Part shown: positions 23,320 through 31,122 of the stretch, in pieces
Layout of the letters: the number at the start of each line of letters is the position of its first letter
Numbering within the stretch: the first letter of the stretch is position 1
Assembly (NCBI GenBank): GCA_003134035.1
Contig: PLAE01000161.1
Coordinates: 3,253-38,514 of the forward strand
From: Candidatus Velthaea versatilis
GTDB lineage: Bacteria; Vulcanimicrobiota; Vulcanimicrobiia; Vulcanimicrobiales; Vulcanimicrobiaceae
Reading direction: 5' to 3'
DNA length: 35,262 nucleotides
Made by a program: the position numbers and the translations under genes
Notes under the pieces: generated by a model
The model's database searches: none
The model's input: only the letters and a program-made list of their open reading frames with translations
What the model was told of the DNA's origin: nothing

Positions 23320-24626
23320 TGGGCGCACTCCGGCGCGCGTCCGTGGCGACCATGCTCGCCGCGGCGCTGGCGCTGCTGGCGCTACCGATGCCGGTGCCCG
23401 CGGCGCCGAAGGTGCCCGCAGCGCCACCCGTGCCCGCGGCACCGAAGGGTGGGCCGGCGCCGCGGGGGCGAACACTCCTCTTCGGCGCAGCAGTTTCGTT
23501 GAGCGGCGCGCAGTCCAAAGAAGGCCTTTTAACCCAGGAAGGCTACGATTTCTGGGCGCGCTACGTCAACGCCGACGGCGGCTTGATCATCAATGGTATG
23601 CGCTATCCGGTCGCAATTCGCTATCTGGACGATTCGTCGAGTCCGCCTGCGACGGCGCGTGCCGCTGAAACGCTGATCTCCAAAGAGCATATCGACTTTC
23701 TCCTCGGACCGTACGGTTCGGCGGAGACGTTCGCGGCCGCCGCGGTTGCCGAACGCCATGGTGTCCCCCTCATCTCCAGCGGCGGCTCGGCCGAGCGCAC
23801 GTTCAACGAAGGGTATCGCTACGTGTTCGGTGTGCAATCGCCGGCGCGCAAATACCTCACCGGGATCATCGAACTCGCCGTGCGGCGCGAACCGCGGCCT
23901 CAGACCGTCGCAATCAGCGCGGCGAGCGATGCCTTCTCACGCGAAGTTCAGCAAGGTGCCGTGCAGTCGGCGAACGATCACGGCCTGCATGTCGTGTACG
24001 CCGACAACTATAGCGACGATCCGGCCAGCATCACGGCGGCGGCCACGGCGATCGTCGCCAAACATCCCGATGTCATACTCAACGCGGGACATCTGCAGGA
24101 CGCGCTCATCCTGCACCGCGCGCTCGAATCACAGGGCGCGGACGCCAAGATGTACGGCTATTCGGTCGGGCCCGATACGCCGCAGTTCCGGACCGCGCTG
24201 GGGGCTTCCGCACAGGCCGTCCTCGGCAGCGCGCAATGGTCGGCCGCCGTCAACTATCGGGCGGAGCCCGGCTTTTACCGCACGGCCCAAGCGTACGCGC
24301 GAGCCTTCAGCGCGCAATACGGGCACGCACCGGATTATCACGATGCCGAGGCGACGGCGGCCGGGCTCGCCTACGGCTACGCGCTTCAACGGGCGCACTC
24401 GATCGAGCGCAAAGCCGTTCGCAATGCGCTCGCTCGGCTCAACGTGACGACGTTCTTCGGTCAAATCAAATTCGATTCGCGCGGCATCAATATCTACAAG
24501 CCGATGGTCGTCAATCAGATCCAAGACGCAAATTTAGTGACGGTCTATCCGTACCGGCTGGCGAATGCGCGTCCGATCTATCCGGCGCCCAAATCGAATA
24601 CCGGCGAAACGGCAGCCAGGCAGTAG
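23319..24626 (+). CDS. Branched-chain amino acid-type ABC substrate-binding protein
   Basis: 435 residues; the ATG at 23319 shares its A with the TGA of the upstream gene, so translation is coupled. A signal peptide covers about residues 1-29 (basic MGALRR, then an Ala/Leu core), followed by a Pro/Ala/Lys repeat linker to about residue 52. The mature domain is a type 1 periplasmic-binding fold of the LivJ/Peripla_BP_6 type: FGAAVSLSGAQSKEG, EGYDFWARYVNADGG, DDSSSPPATARAAETLI, IDFLLGPYGSAETFAAAAVAERHGVPLISSGGSA and a late GQIKFDSRGIN. Such proteins bind amino acids or small carboxylic/aromatic ligands. No LivHMGF genes are in the window, and the neighbours suggest a sensing or assembly role rather than ordinary uptake. 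Confidence 0.86.
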   Translation: MGALRRASVATMLAAALALLALPMPVPAAPKVPAAPPVPAAPKGGPAPRGRTLLFGAAVSLSGAQSKEGLLTQEGYDFWARYVNADGGLIINGMRYPVAIRYLDDSSSPPATARAAETLISKEHIDFLLGPYGSAETFAAAAVAERHGVPLISSGGSAERTFNEGYRYVFGVQSPARKYLTGIIELAVRREPRPQTVAISAASDAFSREVQQGAVQSANDHGLHVVYADNYSDDPASITAAATAIVAKHPDVILNAGHLQDALILHRALESQGADAKMYGYSVGPDTPQFRTALGASAQAVLGSAQWSAAVNYRAEPGFYRTAQAYARAFSAQYGHAPDYHDAEATAAGLAYGYALQRAHSIERKAVRNALARLNVTTFFGQIKFDSRGINIYKPMVVNQIQDANLVTVYPYRLANARPIYPAPKSNTGETAARQ

Positions 24627-24739
24627 CGTCTGATCTGCGACCGTGTGCTGCGGCGCTCACGGCCGCCGGTTCACGCGGCGGCGCTTTACGGGACAACGCG
24701 CGTCGCACCCTCTTCACGTCGACGCTGCTCGCGCTGTGC

Positions 24740-26113
24740 ATGACCTGGGGCGTGCCGCTGACGACGGCAGCCCAACAGACGCAGCCGGCGCCACCGGACG
24801 CGCCGGCCGCGGCCCCAACGGCACCGCCCGCGGGACGCATCCCGGTCCATCTCCGGCTCATCGTTACCGGCGACCCGGCGTCGGCGGAGTTTCTCCAAAC
24901 CCAGATCAGCGCGGCGATCGCGGCTGCGGTGCAGCCCAGCCTCACTCCCGGCAGCAGCGTCAACGCCGCAGCGCCGCTGCCCGCCGCGCAGGACTTGGAT
25001 AGCGGCTTTCTGACCGGCTTCACGGTCCCCGTCGCACTCGATCCCGGGCCCGGTTCGGTCGCCGTGCGCGGCTTGACCGCCGTCGACGTCGAGAATCGCA
25101 CGCTGCCCGGTTTCCGGCCGTTCACGCTCGCTTTCGCCGACGATCCGGAGCGGATCACCGCCGACGGCGTTCTCTCGCGCACCACCGTCGCCCGATCGCA
25201 CTCCGCGCGCATCTATTATTATCATGAGAACATGGGCGTGGCGCGGCGCTTTTGCGTCGTGCTGACGGCCAACGACAGTGTCCGCTCCCACGTCCAGATC
25301 GTCGGCGCCGCCGCCGGCCCGAACACCGACGTCATGGGCGTCGGCCACGCCGTCGCGAAAACGTTCCTGACCGTCGAGCCGCACGCCGAAGGCGTCGTGC
25401 TGCCGATTTCCGGCGGCAAGCCGATCCTCGAACGCGATACGCTCGCCGGTCCGGGCGACGGGATCGTCGGGGCGCTCGACGTGCGGGTTCTCGACGGCGG
25501 GCCGGTCACGGCGACCGTCATGGCTATCCCACCCGGGGCCGAACCCCCAGCATACCTCTACGGCCGCAAGCTGCCCGACGACGGTCACGCCCGTCACGGT
25601 TCTTTTCGGCTACATGGCTTCGGAGAGCGGATCGTGGCCTACTCGGCCGGGGGCCGGGACGTGAGTTACACGTACGGCAGCCGGCAGCAGACACCCACGA
25701 ACGCCGATCCGCTCGACGCCGGCCACGACTACGGCGATTACGGCGTCGTGCAGCGCATAGCGTTCGACCTGGACAACCCGGGACGGAGCTCCGCGACCAT
25801 CTATCTGTACGAGAAGCCCCTGGGCGGCGACGTGCGCAGCAGTTTCGTCGTCAACGGCGCGCTGGCGGACCTGGGCTGCGTGCGCGTCCCGCAGCGGTAT
25901 CTCATCGCGAGCCTCGACCTCGCCCCGCGCGCCGCCGGCGTCTTCGACGTCCTCACGACGACCGACGGCGGCTCCAACTACCCGCTCGAAATCGGCGTGA
26001 CGACGACGCCGCCGCTGCCGGCGACGCCCGCCATCTCGGCCGCCGACGGCTGCTTTCCCAAGCCGGGCGGACCGGCGGCCGCGCAACCGGCGCCGCCACC
26101 AGCGGGTCACTAA
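24740..26113 (+). CDS. Exported protein of unknown function
   Basis: 457 residues from the ATG at 24740. That start falls inside what looks like the hydrophobic core of a signal peptide (RRTLFTSTLLALCMTWGVPLTTAAQQ), so translation probably begins upstream. However, between the end of the preceding gene and 24740 this frame has no ATG, GTG or TTG, only a CTG at 24635. The mature part starts with a Pro/Ala linker and then about 400 residues of apparently beta-rich sequence without motifs I recognise: IPVHLRLIVTGDP, RIYYYHENMGVARRF, ATIYLYEKPLGGDVRSSFVVNG. The final 30 residues are Pro/Ala-rich. It is followed after 8 nt by the protease gene and belongs to the 21420-27099 cluster. Confidence 0.62.
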   Translation: MTWGVPLTTAAQQTQPAPPDAPAAAPTAPPAGRIPVHLRLIVTGDPASAEFLQTQISAAIAAAVQPSLTPGSSVNAAAPLPAAQDLDSGFLTGFTVPVALDPGPGSVAVRGLTAVDVENRTLPGFRPFTLAFADDPERITADGVLSRTTVARSHSARIYYYHENMGVARRFCVVLTANDSVRSHVQIVGAAAGPNTDVMGVGHAVAKTFLTVEPHAEGVVLPISGGKPILERDTLAGPGDGIVGALDVRVLDGGPVTATVMAIPPGAEPPAYLYGRKLPDDGHARHGSFRLHGFGERIVAYSAGGRDVSYTYGSRQQTPTNADPLDAGHDYGDYGVVQRIAFDLDNPGRSSATIYLYEKPLGGDVRSSFVVNGALADLGCVRVPQRYLIASLDLAPRAAGVFDVLTTTDGGSNYPLEIGVTTTPPLPATPAISAADGCFPKPGGPAAAQPAPPPAGH

Positions 26114-26121
26114 CCATCACC

Positions 26122-27099
26122 ATGTCAAGCATCACTGCGCCGGCGACCTACGTCGGCGACGATGACGGTAGCCTCGACGGCTATTCGCGCGTCGTGACGG
26201 CGGCGGTCGATCGCGCCTCGCCGGCGGTCGTCGGAATCGAGGTCCGCGTCGACGGGCGGCGGGCCGGGAGCGGCTCGGGCTTCATCGCGACGCCCGACGG
26301 GTTCATCTTCACGAACAGCCACGTCGTGCACGGCGCGCGCGAAATAGAGGTCGCACTGCTCGACGGCCGCCGCTACCGCGCGCTCCTCGTCGGCGACGAT
26401 CCCGACAGCGATTTGGCCGTGATCCGCATCAGCGGCAACGATTTGACGCCGATCGCGTTCGGCGACTCGGCGGCGATTCGGCCGGGCCAGCTGGCGATCG
26501 CGCTGGGCAACCCGTTCGGGCTGCAGACGACGGTCACCGCGGGCATCGTTTCGGCGTTGGGGCGCACGCTGCGCTCGCAATCCGGTCGCTTGATGGACAA
26601 CATCATCCAAACCGACGCGGCGCTCAATCCGGGCAACAGCGGCGGCCCGCTGGTCGATTCGGCCGGCCGGGTCATCGGAGTCAACACCGCGATCGTCGCG
26701 GCCGGCCAAGGGATTTGCTTCGCAATCGCCGCCAACACCGCCAAACACATCGCCAGTCTGCTCATCCGGGACGGAAAAATTGCGCGCGGCTACGTCGGCA
26801 TCGCCGGCAGCGACGTGGAGATCCCGCGCTTTCTGCAGCGGCTGCACGGCCTCGTGCAGCGGCGTGGCATCCTCGTGCAGAGCGTGGAGGCGGCTAGTCC
26901 GGCCGCGCGCGCCGGAATCGAGCCCGGCGACATCGTCATCGCCTTGGGCGCCGAGCCGGTCGAAGGCGTCGACGGGCTGCACCGGGTGCTGACCGGTCAC
27001 GAACGGGTCGATGCGCCCACGAGTTTGACCGTGCTGCGGCGCAACGAACGCATACAGCGAACGATTATCCCGTCCGAAGCGCTCGGCCGCGTCAATTAG
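26122..27099 (+). CDS. HtrA/DegP-like trypsin-fold serine protease with PDZ domain, no export signal
   Basis: 325 residues from an ATG at 26122. The trypsin-like domain (residues 22-215) has the full triad: H67 in FTNSHVV, D97 in DPDSDLAVI and S173 in NPGNSGGPL, with GSGSGFI and NPFGLQTTVTAGIVSA in the expected places. Residues 225-320 form one PDZ domain (GYVGIAG, RGILVQSVEAASPAARAGIEPGDIVIALGAEPV). DegP/HtrA proteins normally have a signal peptide or an N-terminal membrane anchor. Here the N-terminus (MSSITAPATYVGDDDGSLDG) has neither, so the protein appears cytoplasmic unless exported by another route. It ends the cluster, 8 nt after the exported protein. Confidence 0.88.
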   Translation: MSSITAPATYVGDDDGSLDGYSRVVTAAVDRASPAVVGIEVRVDGRRAGSGSGFIATPDGFIFTNSHVVHGAREIEVALLDGRRYRALLVGDDPDSDLAVIRISGNDLTPIAFGDSAAIRPGQLAIALGNPFGLQTTVTAGIVSALGRTLRSQSGRLMDNIIQTDAALNPGNSGGPLVDSAGRVIGVNTAIVAAGQGICFAIAANTAKHIASLLIRDGKIARGYVGIAGSDVEIPRFLQRLHGLVQRRGILVQSVEAASPAARAGIEPGDIVIALGAEPVEGVDGLHRVLTGHERVDAPTSLTVLRRNERIQRTIIPSEALGRVN

Positions 27100-27117
27100 C
27101 GGCTCGGGACAGCCGCT
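27098..27117 (+). terminator. Hairpin immediately after the protease stop codon
   Basis: AGCGGCT and AGCCGCT form a 7-bp stem with the loop CGGGAC, starting within the TAG stop. No T-tract follows, so at most it is a weak or factor-dependent terminator closing the 21420-27099 cluster. The 27118-27323 stretch holds no other feature I can support. Confidence 0.35.
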
Positions 27118-27323
27118 GCCCGTGCTCGAACGCGCGCGAACCCGGGCCGGGTACGAAGGGATTGTCGCGCAGCGGATCGACAAGCACTAACGAATGACGT
27201 GCCGTGACGTCTAAGTTGACGACAGCGCCGCGAACGTCACCGTTGCCATGGCGCGGCGGCTCCGCCATGCCGCAAACGGCTGATCAAGCCGGCGAACCGC
27301 GCCTCACCCGACAAGGAAACCGT

Positions 27324-28064
27324 GTGGACACCGTAACGACGCTTCCCGCCCCGCGCCCGCAGATCGAGCAGGAATCGATCGAAAAGCTCATGGGCTTAGC
27401 TATTTTCGGCGAGAAGGTCGCAGCCAAAATCTATCTGCTGGCGGGCGAACTGCGGCCCGAATACACGTCGCTGCTGACGCAATTTGCTCGGATGGAAGCC
27501 AATCACGGGGCCTGGTTCCTCGAGGCCAGCCGGGCCAACGGCATCGAACCCGACCGCGCGTTCGCCGACCGTGAGTTGGGCTACCTCATCTCGCAGGTCG
27601 ACGCCCATTTCGCCGCGCGGGATTTCGACGCACTCATCATCGTGCAAGGCTTCATCGTCGAGAGCTTGGCGATCGCGACGTACGAATCGTTTTTACCGAT
27701 TGCGGACCGGTATCCGGGAACCGCGCGCGCCTTCGGGCAAGCGCTCGATGAAGAGCGCTACCACGTCGACTGGGTCGTTCGGTATCTGCGCCTGCGCTAT
27801 TTCGACGCGGTCGACGATTTTCGGACGCTTGCCGAGCGGGTGAACGTCCACGGCATCGATTGCATCGGCGGCACGATGATGAATATCTCAGAATATCTCG
27901 ACAACGTCGGCATGTCGGGCGCGTATTGCGCGGGTGCGATGATGGACGGCTACACGCGCCTGCTCGAAAGCGTCGGCTTCGAACAAAAGGACGCGACCAA
28001 ACACGTCGTCGGAATGTTCATGCCGCTCATTCGCAAGTACCGTCGCGGCGAAAAAACGAAGTGA
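27324..28064 (+). CDS. Aldehyde-deformylating-oxygenase-like ferritin-fold di-iron protein
   Basis: 246 residues from a GTG at 27324, set by AAGGA six nt upstream; the frame is open further up (GTG 27204, ATG 27267), but those starts add unstructured sequence and exceed the family size. The four-helix ferritin-like core carries E30 (FGEK), E58 and H61 (RMEANH), E113 (IVESLAIATYE) and E144/H147 (DEERYH). In cyanobacterial ADO the ligands are E32, E60, H63, E115, E144 and H147. The steps E30-E58-H61-E113 here equal those exactly, and only the last loop is two residues longer. The helix text is also alike (IxxIA(A/T)Y...PxAD; a late LxxxGF). ADO converts fatty aldehydes to alkanes plus formate using O2 and reductant. 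Substrate and product here are inferred. First gene of a three-gene set with the SDR at 28724. Confidence 0.75.
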   Translation: MDTVTTLPAPRPQIEQESIEKLMGLAIFGEKVAAKIYLLAGELRPEYTSLLTQFARMEANHGAWFLEASRANGIEPDRAFADRELGYLISQVDAHFAARDFDALIIVQGFIVESLAIATYESFLPIADRYPGTARAFGQALDEERYHVDWVVRYLRLRYFDAVDDFRTLAERVNVHGIDCIGGTMMNISEYLDNVGMSGAYCAGAMMDGYTRLLESVGFEQKDATKHVVGMFMPLIRKYRRGEKTK

Positions 28065-28080
28065 TGGTTCGCAGCCGCGC

Positions 28081-28722
28081 ATGAACGTCATCACCGGGAT
28101 CGACCGCAGCGAAGCGCTGCTCTGGACGATCCTCGACCGATTCGAATCGCTCGCCGTTCGTCAATATGCCGACTCGGCTCGAGCGCTGCTGACACCCGAA
28201 AAAGCGGCCGTCGTCACGCTGCTGCGCACGCGCGTCCACGGCGACGACGACTTGACCGGCACGCCGCTGGCCGCGCCGATCGACGCGCTGACGGCTTCGG
28301 TCACGAGTGCGAACGAGGCCCGCGTGCTTATCGGGCAGGGACTGTTTTTGGAACTGATCGGCGAAGCGATCTACCGCAGCTTCGGCGAAAACGTCGCCAC
28401 GAGCGAACCGACCCGAGCGCTCTGCGCCAGCGGTTCGGCGGCCAGCGCACGCGTGCGAGAAATCCTGCCCGGCTTGCTGCGCGAACGGATCGGCACCGGC
28501 GAGCGGCTCCTGCAAGCGATCATGAACGAAGCCGCGCCGCTGCTGCGCTCGCTCGACGACTTGGGCGAAGGCATCGACGCGACGTTCTTGGATCGGTTCG
28601 GCGTGAGCTTCGCCGACCTCATGGGCGACGTCGCGGCCGAACTCATCGCGGTCTGCATCGCACTCGACGTCGACCGGCGCAAGTTCGTCGCCTTTCTTAC
28701 CAGCGCTCTGATGGGAATGTAA
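28081..28722 (+). CDS. Small helical protein, possible degenerate ADO-like paralogue
   Basis: 213 residues from an ATG 16 nt after the ADO-like stop; all helical by appearance, with no signal peptide and no known motif. Aligned by eye with the ADO-like protein it keeps E22 (RFESLAVRQY against IFGEKVAAKIY), H53 at the right distance (RVHG against ANHG) and E91 in GLFLELIGEAIYRSF (against GFIVESLAIATYESF). The residue matching the second glutamate is T50, and the final ExxH is missing. It would therefore not bind two irons in the usual way. It may be a non-catalytic partner or stabiliser, or the resemblance may only reflect shared helical composition. It ends 1 nt before the SDR start, so the three genes form one operon. 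Confidence 0.6.
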   Translation: MNVITGIDRSEALLWTILDRFESLAVRQYADSARALLTPEKAAVVTLLRTRVHGDDDLTGTPLAAPIDALTASVTSANEARVLIGQGLFLELIGEAIYRSFGENVATSEPTRALCASGSAASARVREILPGLLRERIGTGERLLQAIMNEAAPLLRSLDDLGEGIDATFLDRFGVSFADLMGDVAAELIAVCIALDVDRRKFVAFLTSALMGM

Positions 28723-28723
28723 C

Positions 28724-29863
28724 GTGAACGCGCTTTTAATCGGCGGTAGCGGTTACCTCGGCGGACTGGTCGCCGCCGGGCTGCTCTCGGACACCGATAA
28801 GCTCATCGTCGCCCCAATTCGCGGCGCGCACACGCGCGACAGCGTGCTCGCGCCGATCCGCACCGAGCTCGAGTGCGAGGGGCTTCCCGACGTCGATCTC
28901 GCGCGTATCGTGACCGTGCCGCTGCCGGCGGGCGACGATTGGAGCGAGCTCGACGCGGTCGTCGAGCAGTACGCCATCGAGCAGATCGTGCACTGCGCGG
29001 GTTCGGTCGACTACTTCAACTCCGAGTTGTTGCACGAGGCCAACATCGTGCTGACGCAGCGGCTCCTCGAGCTCGCCAAACGGCATGCCATGAAGCGATT
29101 CGTTTTTTTGTCGACGGCGTTCAGCAGCGGCTACATCGACCGGGCCGTGCGCGAGGAACTGCATCCCGGCGACGGCGATGATCCGACCGAATACACCCGC
29201 ACCAAACGCAACGCCGAGGCACTCGTCGCCGCCAGCGGGATGCCGTATCTCATCGTGCGGCCCAGCATCGTCATCGGCGATAGCCGGGACGGACGCTATG
29301 CGGGCAAGGCCTACGGACTCTATCAGTTCTGGACCGCGTTCGAGCGCCTGCTGACGGACCGCTACCGCGACGTGCTGCACGTGATCTCGCCGCGCGTTCA
29401 ACTCCAGCTCATCCACCAAAACGCGTTTAAGAACGCGTTCGTGGCCGCATGCCGCCATTTGCCGCTGAACTCGATCGTCAACCTCACCTCGCGGCTGGAT
29501 GCGCTGCCGACGGCGCGCGCGCTGACCCAGCAATTTTGCGAAAAGGTCGCCCGGCCGCGCCAGATCTTCTTCTACAATAAGTTGGCCGACGTGCGGGCCG
29601 ACATCAACGACCGCCGCATGCGCATGCTGCTCGACTTCACCGCCGTCAACAGCGAGATTTCATCGCACGCGTGGCGCTTTGACAATACGGCACTGCGCAT
29701 GCTGCGCTCGCGCGGGCTGCAGTTCGCCGACGCGACACTCGAAACGGTGCTCACGTGCCAAAACCGGTTCGTCGAAAAGTCGCCCCGGCTGCAGGCGTAT
29801 CTGACGAAGAACGAAGACCTCTTCGCGACCCATCCAGGCACCGTCGAGATCGGCGCCGCGTAA
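28724..29863 (+). CDS. Extended SDR, fatty acyl-CoA/ACP (thioester) reductase-like
   Basis: 379 residues from a GTG at 28724, with GGGAA just upstream inside the preceding gene's end. Residues 1-15 hold the Rossmann motif IGGSGYLGG (TGxxGxxG type). The catalytic residues are visible as S130/T131 in FVFLSTAF and Y157-x3-K161 in YTRTK, and the RPSIVIGDSRDG segment is typical of the NAD_binding_4 (male sterility/thioester reductase) family. A C-terminal domain follows with HAWRFDNTALRML (W317, F319, D320, N321), like the W-F-D-N patch of the FAR_C domain of fatty acyl-CoA reductases. The expected reaction is NAD(P)H reduction of a fatty acyl thioester to aldehyde or alcohol, which would supply the ADO-like protein. 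It is unrelated in architecture to cyanobacterial acyl-ACP reductase. Confidence 0.75.
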   Translation: MNALLIGGSGYLGGLVAAGLLSDTDKLIVAPIRGAHTRDSVLAPIRTELECEGLPDVDLARIVTVPLPAGDDWSELDAVVEQYAIEQIVHCAGSVDYFNSELLHEANIVLTQRLLELAKRHAMKRFVFLSTAFSSGYIDRAVREELHPGDGDDPTEYTRTKRNAEALVAASGMPYLIVRPSIVIGDSRDGRYAGKAYGLYQFWTAFERLLTDRYRDVLHVISPRVQLQLIHQNAFKNAFVAACRHLPLNSIVNLTSRLDALPTARALTQQFCEKVARPRQIFFYNKLADVRADINDRRMRMLLDFTAVNSEISSHAWRFDNTALRMLRSRGLQFADATLETVLTCQNRFVEKSPRLQAYLTKNEDLFATHPGTVEIGAA

Positions 29864-29896
29864 GGCGGATGGCCGAACCGCGGGTCGACCGGCGTT

Positions 29897-29976
29897 CGAT
29901 GCGCCGACCGCTGCCGCCGGCATGCGGTGCATCGAGCGGTTGCTTTGAGGGGTAAGACCGAAAAGCGGCCTTTCGG
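29897..29976 (+). promoter_or_regulatory. Two-hairpin leader upstream of the MetE-like gene
   Basis: Hairpin 1 (29897-29934): CGATGC pairs with GCATCG, then after a 4-nt bulge ACCGC pairs with GCGGT and TGCC with GGCA, loop GCC; 15 pairs in all. Hairpin 2 (29958-29976): CCGAAA and TTTCGG around AGCGGCC. There is no T-tract. It could be the transcript end of the ADO-like operon or a structured leader controlling the methyltransferase gene. It does not match any riboswitch I know. Confidence 0.45.
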
Positions 29977-30004
29977 GTAACGGGTTCACCGGGCGGCGTC
30001 GTGA

Positions 30005-31021
30005 ATGGCGCCGCCCATGGGATATCGCACGACCATCGCAGGCAGTTTGCCGAAACCGGCGTGGCTGGCCGAAACGGAGACCCTCTGGCCGCGCTGGCGG
30101 CTCGACGGACCCCAGCTTGCGGAGGCCAAACGTGACGCCACCCGGATCGCGGTCGCCGTCCAGGAACGCTCGGGCGTTTCCTGCGTGACGGACGGCGAAC
30201 AGTCGCGAGTGCACTTCGTGCACGGCTTTCTCGAAGCACTCGACGGGATCGACGCGCAGCAAAAGGTGCGCATGGGGATCCGCAACGATCGCTACGAAGC
30301 CGACGTGCCTTCGATCGTGGGCGAGATACAGCGTGTCCGTCCGGTTCATCTCGAAGAGGCGCGCTTCGCGCGCGAATTCGCGACCGGCACGCTGAAATTC
30401 ACGCTGCCCGGGCCGATGACGATCGTCGACACCCTCTATGACGCGCACTACCGCGACCGCAAGACGGCGGCGTTCGCCTTCGCGCGCGTGCTCAACGAAG
30501 AGATCCGCGACCTCGTAGCGGCCGGCGTCGACGTGATTCAACTCGACGAACCGGCGTTCAACGTGTACTTTGACGAAGTCGACGAGTGGGGCATCGACGC
30601 GGTCGACGCCGCGTTCGCCGGGATCGCGTGCCGCAAAGCGGTTCACGTCTGTTACGGCTACGGTATCGATGCGAACCGCAAGTGGAAAGCCGAACTCGGC
30701 GCCGCCTGGGATCAATACGCGCACATCTTTCCGTTCCTTTCGCGCAGTTCGGCCGACGAGATTTCGATCGAACTCGCCGGTTCGCGCGTGCCGCCGCACG
30801 TGCTCGCCGGCTTGAGCGGGAAGGATGTCGCAGTCGGCGTGATCGATGTCGCCAGCGACGTCGTCGAACACCCCGAGCAGGTTGCCGCGACGCTCGAGAT
30901 CGCCGCGCGGTACATTCCGCGCGAACGCGTCGTCGCATCGACGAACTGCGGCATGGCGCCGATGAACCGCGAAATTGCGTACGCGAAGCTGCGCGCCCTC
31001 GGCTTGGGCGCGAACTTGTAG
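30005..31021 (+). CDS. Cobalamin-independent methionine synthase core-like methyltransferase
   Basis: 338 residues from an ATG at 30005 (a second ATG at 30017 is possible). The protein corresponds to the catalytic C-terminal barrel of MetE without the N-terminal half, as in the short archaeal-type enzymes. Zinc ligands are recognisable: H214 and C216 in VHVCYG, E256 in SIELAG, and C315 in STNCGMAPM. The acidic IQLDEPAFN (D181-E182) belongs to the substrate-binding strand. It begins with YRTTIAGSLPKP, the usual MetE-core start. Members transfer a methyl group to homocysteine or another thiol; the methyl donor of the short forms is often unclear. It is on the same strand as the reductase operon, 141 nt later, behind a structured leader. 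A functional link is not shown. Confidence 0.85.
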   Translation: MAPPMGYRTTIAGSLPKPAWLAETETLWPRWRLDGPQLAEAKRDATRIAVAVQERSGVSCVTDGEQSRVHFVHGFLEALDGIDAQQKVRMGIRNDRYEADVPSIVGEIQRVRPVHLEEARFAREFATGTLKFTLPGPMTIVDTLYDAHYRDRKTAAFAFARVLNEEIRDLVAAGVDVIQLDEPAFNVYFDEVDEWGIDAVDAAFAGIACRKAVHVCYGYGIDANRKWKAELGAAWDQYAHIFPFLSRSSADEISIELAGSRVPPHVLAGLSGKDVAVGVIDVASDVVEHPEQVAATLEIAARYIPRERVVASTNCGMAPMNREIAYAKLRALGLGANL

Positions 31022-31041
31022 CGAACGCCCATGACGATACG

Positions 31042-31077
31042 AAAAACCCGGCCCGCGCTCTCGCACCGACCGGGTTT
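31042..31077 (-). terminator. Rho-independent terminator for cheY-cheC (partly bidirectional)
   Basis: AAACCCGG (31044-31051) and CCGGGTTT (31070-31077) make an 8-bp stem with an 18-nt loop. Read on the minus strand, CCGGGTTTTTC gives five T residues after the stem, 46 nt beyond the CheC stop. On the plus strand only three T residues follow, so termination of the MetE-like gene is weaker. Confidence 0.75.
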
Positions 31078-31122
31078 CGCCAGTTGCGGCGACTTCGTCG
31101 CGCGCAGCAGATCGATTTCGGC

